NCBI GenBank assembly: GCA_902767395.1
Contig: CACXHI010000125.1
Location: 1-5,708, forward strand
Origin: Oscillospiraceae bacterium
Lineage (GTDB): Bacteria; Bacillota; Clostridia; Oscillospirales; Oscillospiraceae
DNA: 5,708 bases
Direction of reading: 5' to 3'
Positions 1 to 5,708 of this stretch are shown piece by piece (within the stretch, counting starts at the first letter, position 1; the number at the start of each line of letters is the position of its first letter). A model generated the notes under the pieces. It was not told the origin of the DNA, did no database searches, and saw only the letters and a program-made list of their open reading frames with translations. A program made the position numbers and the translations under genes.

Positions 1-557
1 AAGGAAGGTTCTGCGGCGGCAGCGAGACCCTCAAGAACGGAGTGGTCTTCAATCCCAACATGCCGACAGAAGAGTGCTTCATCTCCCCCATGCGCGGCAA
101 GGCCGAGGGCATTGTCTACGCCACCAAGCCCCTGTCCTATCAGGGCCAGCTCATTGAGAACTTCTCCATTCGCTTCGAGAACGGCAAGGCCGTCGAGGTG
201 AAGGCCGAGAAGAATCAGGCCCTTCTGGAGAAGATGGTGACCATGGACGAGGGCGCGGCCTATCTGGGCGAGTGCGCGCTGGTTCCCGTGAATTCCCCGA
301 TCTCCGAATCCGGCCTGCTGTTCTACGAAACCCTGTTCGACGAGAACGCCGCCTGCCATCTGGCAATGGGCAGAGGCTTCGCAGACACGATCAAGGACTT
401 TGAAAACAAAAGCCTCGAGGAGTGCCGTCGGCTCGGCATCAACGAGTCCATGATCCACGTCGATTTCATGATCGGCTATGAAGGCTTGGACATCGACGCC
501 GTCACCCGCGACGGCAAGACCGTCCCCATCTTCCGTCAAGGCAAGTGGGCGTTCTAA
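1..557 (+). CDS. M29-family metallo-aminopeptidase (AmpS/PepS type), C-terminal part
   Basis: Cytoplasmic dinuclear-metal exopeptidase that removes N-terminal residues from peptides. The open frame runs in from the left edge (first whole codon at base 3) and ends at TAA 555-557. That gives 184 residues of a family usually near 410, so about 225 N-terminal residues are missing. The GTG at 42 is internal, because the homologous sequence continues upstream of it. Visible family blocks, numbered from the first whole codon: NPNMPTEE (metal-ligand Glu24), GECALVPV (Glu90), DENAACHLA (His119) and HVDFMIG (His152, Asp154). The Glu-Glu and Glu-His spacings of 66 and 29 match those I recall for the Thermus enzyme. 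The position seven residues after the ligand His, Tyr in the Thermus and Bacillus-type enzymes as I recall them, is Phe126 here. The gene is convergent with ricT and ends just before a shared terminator. Family assignment is firm; substrate preference cannot be read from the sequence. Confidence 0.93.
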   Translation, partial: GRFCGGSETLKNGVVFNPNMPTEECFISPMRGKAEGIVYATKPLSYQGQLIENFSIRFENGKAVEVKAEKNQALLEKMVTMDEGAAYLGECALVPVNSPISESGLLFYETLFDENAACHLAMGRGFADTIKDFENKSLEECRRLGINESMIHVDFMIGYEGLDIDAVTRDGKTVPIFRQGKWAF

Positions 558-566
558 GTAAAGGGC

Positions 567-609
567 AAAAACAGGCAATCGGAGCGAAAAACTCCGATTG
601 CCTGTTTTT
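567..609. terminator. Bidirectional intrinsic terminator between convergent genes
   Basis: Perfect 18-bp inverted repeat: arms 567-584 and 592-609 around a 7-base loop. The core is ACAGGCAATCGGAG paired with CTCCGATTGCCTGT. The right arm ends in a T run (605-610) serving the + strand aminopeptidase, whose stop lies 9 bases upstream. The left arm starts with an A run (567-571) that reads as a T run on the - strand and serves ricT, whose stop codon lies 7 bases away. Symmetry and placement make a shared rho-independent terminator very likely. Confidence 0.93.
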
Positions 610-616
610 TGGGGGT

Positions 617-2329
617 TCAGCCCTTCGGCTTGCGGTTGTGGTAGTAGCGGCGGTTGTTGGGCTTCTTTGCACCCTCGGGCTTGGGGCCGTTCTGCTCCTC
701 GGGCCGCTTTTCGGGGGCGACGCGGCGGGCCAGCTCGGGCTGCGGGACCTTTGCCTCGGGCTTGCCCTGCTGCTGGCGGCGGCGCTGCTGACGGGATGCC
801 TGTTGGCGGTCATTTCGCTCGGTCCGCACGGGCGCCTCGGTACGCTCTGCCGCTTCCCCGTTCTTCTCGGCGGGGCGGTTCTGCTTCCGGCGGGGATGGG
901 TATCCTGCCGCTTCTCCGATTTTTCCGGCCTCTCCTGCCTTTCCTGTTTTACTGCGGATACGTCGGGCTTTTCTGTCTGCGCCGCAGGATTCTCCTGCTT
1001 TCGTTCGTGGCGCGGACGGCGGGCCGTCTGATTCTCCTCGCTCCGCTCCCGGCGGTTCTGCCGCTGGTTCTGGCGGCTTTCCCGGGTGCCTTCGGGCGCA
1101 GCCTCGGCCTGCGCGGCCTCGTCCAGCTCCACTGTCAGGCGCTGCTCGAGCCGGGAATAGCGCTCACGGCCCTGCCCCTCCTCGCGCCGTCCGGAGATGG
1201 GCGCAAGATCCTCGGGAATGGGAGGATCGTTCTTCTTGGCCTTGCCGCTGCGAAGCACCAGGATATCGCTGTTGCGATAGCTACGCAGCTCGCTCTCATC
1301 CTTCTCCATACGGACGGTGACGCTCTGCCGCATCAGGTTGACGGCGGTCACCGTGCCGCGTCCATCCGGAGTATCCACAAAGGATTCCGCCTTGGGACTG
1401 GTTTTGATCAGATCCTCATAGGAATCCTGCTCGTATTTCAGGCAGCACATCAGCCGCCCGCAGGTGCCGGAAATCTTGGTGGGGTTCAGACTCAGATTCT
1501 GCGTCTTTGCCATTTTGATCGAGACGGGCTGGAAGTCCTCCAAAAAGCTGGCGCAGCAGAAGGGCCGGCCGCAGATGCCCAAACCGCCGAGCATCTTGGC
1601 CTTGTCGCGCACGCCGATTTGACGCAGCTCGATTCGGGTGTGGTAATTGGAGGCCAGAATCCGCACCAGCTCGCGGAAATCCACCCGCGCGTCTGCGGTG
1701 AAGAAGAACAGCAGCTTGCTGCCGTCAAACGCGCATTCGGTAGAAACGAGCTGCATATCCAGCCCCAGATCCTCGATTTTTTTCAGGCAGAAGGCGAAGG
1801 CGTCCTTCTCCTTCTTCTCGTTCTCCTCCTTGATCCGCTCGTCCACGGCAGTTGCGATCCGCAGCACGCGGCGCAGCGGCTGCACCAACTCCCGCCGGGC
1901 AATCCGGTGGTTGCCGATCACACAGTAGCCGTATTCCGCGCCGCGGGAGGTATCGAGAATCACATGGTCGCCGTTTTTCAGCGTCAGCCCCGCAGGATCA
2001 AAGAAATAAATCTTACTTCCCGCGCGGAACTGCACGTCGCAGACCGGGACGCGCTCATCGGGCGACGGCGCGGGCTGGTCACTGGCCGGCTCGACCGGCT
2101 CCGCCGCCGGCGTGACGGGCGGCGTGGAGGGGACGGCAGGCGGGGCGGGCAGCGCAGAGGGGGCAGCGGGCGCGGCGTTCAGCCGGGGCGCCTTCTTTTT
2201 GGCGGAAACGGCAGTCAGCGCGGGCATGGGCTCCTGCACGGGAGCCGCTTCCGGTGTGGGTGCTGCCGCAGGCGCATCGGAATTCTGCGCCTGTTCGGTT
2301 TCTTGTTCCTTTTCGTAATCGTAATTCAT
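617..2329 (-). CDS. ricT: RicT/YaaT, PSP1-family Fe-S regulatory protein with long low-complexity tails
   Basis: RicT of B. subtilis joins RicA and RicF in the Fe-S-binding Y-complex, which works with RNase Y in mRNA maturation and affects sporulation, competence and biofilm formation. Seen here, 570 residues: an Ala/Pro-rich tail (1-93); a PSP1-type core (about 94-360) starting VPVCDVQFRAG; then a charged Arg/Glu/Gln-rich tail (361-570). The core holds the family signature: CGRPFCC (Cys253, 258, 259), the block PVSIKMAKTQNLSLNPTKIS, then CGRLMCCLKYE (Cys290, 295, 296). These cysteines are the expected cluster ligands. B. subtilis RicT is about 275 residues, so the tails roughly double the length. 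The ATG at 2327-2329 is chosen because AAGGAAGC sits at the right distance upstream. The gene follows holB by 29 bases and ends at a strong terminator, so it is probably the last gene of a holB-ricT operon. Family call is firm; the role in this organism is inferred from B. subtilis. Confidence 0.93.
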   Translation of the reverse strand: MNYDYEKEQETEQAQNSDAPAAAPTPEAAPVQEPMPALTAVSAKKKAPRLNAAPAAPSALPAPPAVPSTPPVTPAAEPVEPASDQPAPSPDERVPVCDVQFRAGSKIYFFDPAGLTLKNGDHVILDTSRGAEYGYCVIGNHRIARRELVQPLRRVLRIATAVDERIKEENEKKEKDAFAFCLKKIEDLGLDMQLVSTECAFDGSKLLFFFTADARVDFRELVRILASNYHTRIELRQIGVRDKAKMLGGLGICGRPFCCASFLEDFQPVSIKMAKTQNLSLNPTKISGTCGRLMCCLKYEQDSYEDLIKTSPKAESFVDTPDGRGTVTAVNLMRQSVTVRMEKDESELRSYRNSDILVLRSGKAKKNDPPIPEDLAPISGRREEGQGRERYSRLEQRLTVELDEAAQAEAAPEGTRESRQNQRQNRRERSEENQTARRPRHERKQENPAAQTEKPDVSAVKQERQERPEKSEKRQDTHPRRKQNRPAEKNGEAAERTEAPVRTERNDRQQASRQQRRRQQQGKPEAKVPQPELARRVAPEKRPEEQNGPKPEGAKKPNNRRYYHNRKPKG

Positions 2330-2333
2330 AAAA

Positions 2334-2341
2334 GCTTCCTT
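2334..2341 (-). promoter_or_regulatory. Ribosome binding site of ricT
   Basis: On the - strand the sequence reads AAGGAAGC, followed by TTTT and the ATG at 2329. This purine-rich Shine-Dalgarno match lies in the 29-base gap after the holB stop. It supports the 2329 start, and so supports the Ala/Pro-rich N-terminal tail being translated. No promoter is evident in the gap, which fits cotranscription with holB. Confidence 0.75.
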
Positions 2342-2358
2342 TTCGGTGTCGTTGGTTT

Positions 2359-3318
2359 TCAGTTTGTTTCATCCAGCCAGACCTGAAGCGCGCCGCAGAC
2401 TGCGCCGGGACTGACGTTGCCGCCCAGCAGCTCCGCCCCACGGCGCAGGCTTTGCTGAGCATGGAGGGCATCGGCGGTGGTGCGGCTGTGTCCGATCTGC
2501 CGCGCGGTCTCCCAAGCGCCGGTCAGCCCGGCGCGCACCAGCATGGCCTGATGCAGGATCTCCGCCCACTGGAGCAGCAGCGGCTGGAGCTGTTCGCGCT
2601 TCATCCGTTCCATCGGCACCAGCAGCTCCGTCAGACCCAGCCGGTCGCGGCGGGCAAAGCAGTCGGCAAAGCGCAGGGTTTCCGGCGCAAGGGCCGCATG
2701 TTCGGTCAAAATTGCCTCCGCCTGCCCCAGAAAGCCGCCGGAGCGCGTCCACGCATCGCGCAGCGCTTCCACCGGCCGGTCAGGGAACCGACGCTTGAGC
2801 GCCTCGAGTCCGACCGTCTCGGAGAGTGGGGACAGCCGCAGGAGGACGGCGCGGGAGCGGATCGTGGGAAGGAGCTGTTCCGCACTCTCCGCCAGCAGAA
2901 GAAACGCGGCGTAGTCGGGCGGCTCCTCGATGACCTTCAGCAGCGCGTTCTGGGCCGCCGCATTCATATCCATCGCACGGGGGAAGACGTAGATCTTGCG
3001 CAGGCCCTCGTTGGGTCGAATGTAGACGTCGGCTCTGGCTCTGCGCACCGTCTCCACGCTGACGGTTTTCTTTCCCGGCTCATCCACGGTAATCACGTCG
3101 GGATGCACCTGATCCAGTACCTTTCTGCACGCGAGGCAGACCCCACAGGGGCGGCGGCTCCCGGCGGTGCATTCCATCGCGGCGGCGAGGATTGCGGCAA
3201 GGGTGTGTCTGCCGCTTCCGACCGGGCCGGTGATCAGGTAGCAGTGGGAGAGCTTTCCGGAGGAAAAAGCCGAAGCAAGACCGGCTTTCAGCCCTTCGTT
3301 GCCCAGAAGCGCCTGCAT
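2359..3318 (-). CDS. holB: DNA polymerase III subunit delta-prime (clamp loader)
   Basis: Stator subunit of the clamp-loader complex, which opens the beta sliding clamp and places it on primed DNA. With the start chosen here it has 319 residues, normal for the family. The N-terminal AAA+ module begins MQALLGNEGLK, followed by LSHCYLITGPVGSGRHT, a Walker A-like loop with Arg37 where ATPases have Lys. Next come four zinc-ligand cysteines (Cys50, 58, 61, 64), the block AAAQNALLKVIEEPP (120-134), and TIRSRA (152-157), the SRC-motif region whose arginine-finger Arg156 is kept while Cys is replaced by Ala. The usual Walker B Asp position appears to be Arg114, so this subunit is probably not an ATPase, as in E. 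coli delta-prime. An in-frame ATG at 3360 would add 14 residues but has no ribosome binding site and lies upstream of the predicted -10 box. The ATG at 3333 overlaps the binding site. holB next to ricT matches B. subtilis. Confidence 0.94.
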   Translation of the reverse strand: MQALLGNEGLKAGLASAFSSGKLSHCYLITGPVGSGRHTLAAILAAAMECTAGSRRPCGVCLACRKVLDQVHPDVITVDEPGKKTVSVETVRRARADVYIRPNEGLRKIYVFPRAMDMNAAAQNALLKVIEEPPDYAAFLLLAESAEQLLPTIRSRAVLLRLSPLSETVGLEALKRRFPDRPVEALRDAWTRSGGFLGQAEAILTEHAALAPETLRFADCFARRDRLGLTELLVPMERMKREQLQPLLLQWAEILHQAMLVRAGLTGAWETARQIGHSRTTADALHAQQSLRRGAELLGGNVSPGAVCGALQVWLDETN

Positions 3319-3322
3319 GGCT

Positions 3323-3331
3323 TCACCCCCC
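3323..3331 (-). promoter_or_regulatory. Ribosome binding site that decides the holB start
   Basis: The - strand reads GGGGGGTGA, one mismatch from the GGAGGTGA complement of the 16S rRNA end, with seven bases between the G run and the ATG at 3318. This site selects 3318 over the in-frame ATGs at 3333 (overlapping the site) and 3360 (no such site upstream). The resulting N-terminus MQALLGNEGLK is the usual one for HolB. Confidence 0.75.
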
Positions 3332-3350
3332 ATTGTGTTCCTGATTTTAT

Positions 3351-3387
3351 ATATTACCATAATCCGAGCCGAGATGCAAGTTTTTTT
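3351..3387 (-). promoter_or_regulatory. Candidate sigma-A-type promoter for holB-ricT
   Basis: On the - strand, TTGCAT (3374-3379) and TAATAT (3351-3356) are separated by exactly 17 bases. Matches to consensus are 3/6 for the -35 box and 4/6 for the -10 box. A run of seven A (3381-3387) lies directly upstream of the -35 box, like an UP element. Initiation would fall near 3344, giving a leader of about 25 bases that contains the holB ribosome binding site. It is also the only AT-rich stretch in this gap. The alternative hexamer TATGGT overlaps this stretch at a shorter spacing. Confidence 0.45.
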
Positions 3388-3425
3388 CGGGGGACGCCGG
3401 CAGGGGTCTTACCGGAGCCTCAACA

Positions 3426-3463
3426 ACACAACCGGGAAGCCGTTGCCGACTTCCCGGTTGTGT
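3426..3463 (-). terminator. Hairpin after the pyruvate:ferredoxin oxidoreductase gene, probable terminator
   Basis: Perfect 14-bp inverted repeat ACACAACCGGGAAG / CTTCCCGGTTGTGT, arms 3426-3439 and 3450-3463, around a 10-base loop. It starts 14 bases after the TAA of the oxidoreductase gene. On the - strand the descending arm runs into TTGTTG, not a clean T run, so termination may be incomplete or the hairpin may mainly protect the 3' end. It lies upstream of the candidate holB promoter, which fits a boundary between transcription units. Confidence 0.7.
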
Positions 3464-3477
3464 CATGAAAAACGGAT

Positions 3478-5708
3478 TTAGTTCTCCGCGAGCTTGCGGT
3501 ATTTGCTGTACTGCGCGGCGCTGAACTGCTTGGCCTGCTCCATGAGCGCGTCGGCCTCGTCCGGGAAGCTTCTGCGCAGGGAGGCGTAGCGCACCTCACC
3601 GTTGAGGAAGTCCTCGATCGGCATGGAGGGTTCCTTGCTGTCGAGCTGGAAGGGGTTCTTCCCGGCTTCCTTCAGTGCGGGGCTGTAGCGGTACAGGAAC
3701 CAGTAGCCGCTGTTGACCGCCAGCTTGGCCTCCTCGGTGGAGTAGCCCATGCCCTTGACGATGCCGTGGTTGATGCAGGGCGCGTAGGCGATAATCAGGG
3801 ACGGGCCCTTGTGCTGGACGGCCTCCTTGATGGCCTTGATCGCCTGATTGGGGTTGGCGCCCAGCGCGATGGAGGCGACGTACACGTTGCCGTACTCGGC
3901 CGCGAGCATACCCAGATCCTTCTTGCCGGTTCTCTTGCCGGCGGCCGCGAACTGGGCAACCGCGCCGACCGGGGTCGCCTTGGAGGCCTGTCCGCCGGTG
4001 TTGGAGTAAACCTCGGTGTCCACGACGAGGATGTTGACGTCGATACCGGAGGCAAGGACGTGATCGAGACCGCCGTAGCCGATGTCATAGGCCCAGCCGT
4101 CGCCGCCGTACATCCACATGCTCTTGCGGACGAAGTGCTCGCTGTTGTCCTTCATATACGCCACCGCTTCGCCGGTGTCGGAGGTCTTCTCCAGCGCGGT
4201 CAGCACGGCGTCGGCCAGCGCGCGGGCGTTCTCGTCGTCCTCGTAGCCCGCCAGCCAGTTCTCCAGCACGGTCTTGAGGTTCTCGTCCTTCGCATCGGCC
4301 AGATACTCGCGGGCCTTGGTCGCCAGCGCGAGACGCTGCTGCTGGACGCTCAGCACCATGCCGAGGCTGTATTCGGCGTTGTTCTCAAACAGGGAGTTGG
4401 AAATCGCGGGGCCGTGGCCGCGGCTGTTGGTAGCGTAGGGATAGCTCGGCATGGAGAAGCCCCAAGCCTGCGTGCAGCCGGTGGCATTGGCAACGATCAT
4501 GCGGTCGCCGTAGAGCTGGGTGAGCAGCTTCATATAGGCGGTCTCGCCGCAGCCGGCGCAGGCGCCGGAGAACTCCAGCAGCGGCTGCTCGAACTGGCTG
4601 CCCTTGGTGGAGAACTTATCCATCGGGTTCTTCTTCTCGCTCAGCGTCAGGCTGAACTCCCAGTTGGCCGCCTCGGGAAGCTGGCTGGCGATGGGCTTCA
4701 TGCTCAGGGCCTTCTCCTTGGCAAGGCAGGCCGTGACGCAGGTGCCGCAGCCGGTGCAGTCGAGTGGATCGACCTGCAGGCGGTAGCGCAGGCCCTCGAA
4801 GCCCTTGCCCTTGGCCTCGTTGGTAGCATAGGAGGCGGGGGCAGCAGCAACCTCGTCCGCATTCAGCAGGAAGGGACGAATCGCGGCGTGCGGGCAGTAG
4901 AAGGAGCACATATTACAGCCGATGCACTTGGAGGCGTCCCATTCGGGCACGAAGGCGGCGAAGCCGCGCTTTTCATACTTGGAGGTGCCGATCGGCACGG
5001 TGCCGTCCGCCAGATCCTTCCAAGTGCTGACCGGGAGCTGGTCGCCCTTCTGGTCATTGACCATGCGCATGATATTCTTGATGTAGTCGGGCTGGTTCTC
5101 GTTGACGACAACCGCCTCGTCAGGCAGGTTTGCCCACGCGGGGTCCACCACCTGCTCCACGATGCCGTCCAGTCCGCGATCCACGGCGGTGTAGTTCATG
5201 TTCAGAACCTTCTCGCCCTTCTTGCCGTAGGTCTTGGTAATGGCGTCCTTCATGTAGCGCACGGCGTCGTCGATGGGCAGAACGCCGGAGAGCTTGAAGA
5301 AGGCGGATTGCAGGACGGTGTTGGTGCGGTTGCCGAGGCCGATCTCCGCCGCGATGTTGGTGGCGTTGATCGTATAGAACTTGATGTGGCGCTGGGCCAG
5401 AATGCGCTTGAGCTTGTTGGGCAGGTTGGCAATCAGCTCCTCGCCCTCCCAGACGGTGTTCAGCAGGAAGGTCCCGTTGGGCTTGATCTCGTTGACGATG
5501 TCATATTTTTTGACGTAGCTCTCATTGTGGCAGGCCACAAAGTCCGCCATCGTCACGTAGTAGGTGGAGAGAATGGGGTTGTGTCCGAAGCGCAGGTGGC
5601 TCTTGGTCACGCCGCCGGACTTCTTGGTGTCGTATTCAAAATACGCCTTTACGTACTGGTCGGTGTTGTCGCCGATGATCTTGATGGAGTTCTTGTTGGC
5701 GCCCACGG
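3478..5708 (-). CDS. nifJ: Pyruvate:ferredoxin (flavodoxin) oxidoreductase, C-terminal part
   Basis: Thiamine-diphosphate Fe-S enzyme that decarboxylates pyruvate to acetyl-CoA and CO2 and reduces ferredoxin, a central step of anaerobic fermentation in the cytoplasm. About 743 residues are visible, numbered from Val1 at 5706; by alignment to the Desulfovibrio africanus enzyme about 430 N-terminal residues lie off the edge. The codon at 5706 (GTG) is internal, within the family block VGANKNSIKIIGDNTD. Order seen: gamma-type domain (1 to ~200), KYEKRGFAAFVPEW linker, ferredoxin-like domain with cluster ligands Cys261, 264, 267, 271 and Cys317, 320, 323, 327, then the TPP domain. Proximal-cluster ligands are CAGC (Cys383, 386), Cys411 and Cys644. 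The TPP/Mg motif is GDG (535-537) with Asp536, Thr564 and Val566 at the expected 28- and 30-residue spacing. All ligands are present, so the enzyme is probably active. It ends without the extra C-terminal domain of the D. africanus enzyme. Its promoter is outside the window. Confidence 0.97.
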   Translation of the reverse strand, partial: VGANKNSIKIIGDNTDQYVKAYFEYDTKKSGGVTKSHLRFGHNPILSTYYVTMADFVACHNESYVKKYDIVNEIKPNGTFLLNTVWEGEELIANLPNKLKRILAQRHIKFYTINATNIAAEIGLGNRTNTVLQSAFFKLSGVLPIDDAVRYMKDAITKTYGKKGEKVLNMNYTAVDRGLDGIVEQVVDPAWANLPDEAVVVNENQPDYIKNIMRMVNDQKGDQLPVSTWKDLADGTVPIGTSKYEKRGFAAFVPEWDASKCIGCNMCSFYCPHAAIRPFLLNADEVAAAPASYATNEAKGKGFEGLRYRLQVDPLDCTGCGTCVTACLAKEKALSMKPIASQLPEAANWEFSLTLSEKKNPMDKFSTKGSQFEQPLLEFSGACAGCGETAYMKLLTQLYGDRMIVANATGCTQAWGFSMPSYPYATNSRGHGPAISNSLFENNAEYSLGMVLSVQQQRLALATKAREYLADAKDENLKTVLENWLAGYEDDENARALADAVLTALEKTSDTGEAVAYMKDNSEHFVRKSMWMYGGDGWAYDIGYGGLDHVLASGIDVNILVVDTEVYSNTGGQASKATPVGAVAQFAAAGKRTGKKDLGMLAAEYGNVYVASIALGANPNQAIKAIKEAVQHKGPSLIIAYAPCINHGIVKGMGYSTEEAKLAVNSGYWFLYRYSPALKEAGKNPFQLDSKEPSMPIEDFLNGEVRYASLRRSFPDEADALMEQAKQFSAAQYSKYRKLAEN

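Noticed and set aside
42..44. GTG as the start of a complete 171-residue protein.
   Set aside because: The same frame is open to the left edge, and the M29 sequence pattern continues upstream, so the GTG encodes an internal Val.
620..1249. Possible frameshift creating the charged tail of RicT.
   Set aside because: The tail is a continuous frame of sustained charged composition ending exactly before a strong terminator, and similar basic tails are plausible in GC-rich Clostridia. No switch of reading frame back to a conserved motif was seen.
545..2386. 613-codon open frame on the + strand, with hydrophobic Leu/Gly/Ala-rich product, covering all of ricT.
   Set aside because: It is antisense to ricT, which has clear family motifs and a ribosome binding site. 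Its start overlaps the aminopeptidase end and the terminator. The length follows from high GC and few stop codons opposite a biased coding frame.
3319..3360. Upstream in-frame starts adding 5 or 14 residues to HolB (ATG at 3333 or 3360).
   Set aside because: The ATG at 3333 overlaps the Shine-Dalgarno sequence, the one at 3360 has none and lies upstream of the predicted -10 box, and the added residues do not resemble the HolB N-terminus.
3381..3387. T run on the + strand as part of a terminator.
   Set aside because: No stem precedes it on the + strand and no + strand gene ends there. It fits better as an A-tract upstream of the holB promoter on the - strand.
2452..3468. 338-codon open frame on the + strand opposite holB.
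   Set aside because: No recognisable family pattern, and it runs through the holB promoter region and into the terminator hairpin. It is a mirror of holB codon bias.
5704..5706. GTG as the true start of the oxidoreductase gene.
   Set aside because: It lies inside the conserved VGANKNSIKIIGDNTD block, and the pyruvate-binding N-terminal domains would be missing. The gene is cut by the window edge.

Overview
The window looks like chromosomal housekeeping DNA from an anaerobic, GC-rich member of the Firmicutes, most likely class Clostridia (an Oscillospiraceae/Ruminococcaceae-type gut bacterium). This taxonomic call is an inference. It rests on a homodimer-type pyruvate:ferredoxin oxidoreductase (anaerobic metabolism), on the Firmicutes-typical pair holB-ricT (holB-yaaT in Bacillus subtilis), on an M29 aminopeptidase, and on a base composition of roughly 60% GC by eye.

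Layout, left to right. Positions 1-557 (+) hold the C-terminal 184 codons of an M29-family metallo-aminopeptidase. Positions 567-609 form an 18-bp perfect hairpin with A/T tracts on both sides, a bidirectional terminator shared by the two convergent genes. Positions 617-2329 (-) encode RicT (YaaT, PSP1 family), with the usual cysteine-rich core flanked by long low-complexity tails. Positions 2359-3318 (-) encode the DNA polymerase III delta-prime subunit (HolB), 29 bases upstream of ricT and probably cotranscribed with it. The gap 3319-3477 carries a likely holB promoter with an A-tract upstream, a ribosome binding site, and a 14-bp hairpin that probably terminates the next gene. Positions 3478-5708 (-) hold the C-terminal ~743 codons of pyruvate:ferredoxin oxidoreductase, whose N-terminal ~430 residues lie beyond the right edge.

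The genes do not form one pathway. holB and ricT form a conserved neighbourhood: clamp loading for replication, and the Fe-S protein that works with RNase Y in RNA maturation. The oxidoreductase gene upstream and the aminopeptidase gene downstream are separate transcription units set off by hairpins. No mobile element, CRISPR array, tRNA, rRNA or defence gene was seen. I found no convincing new system. The most distinctive point is RicT, at 570 residues about twice the length of the B. subtilis protein because of an Ala/Pro-rich N-terminal tail and an Arg-rich C-terminal tail.
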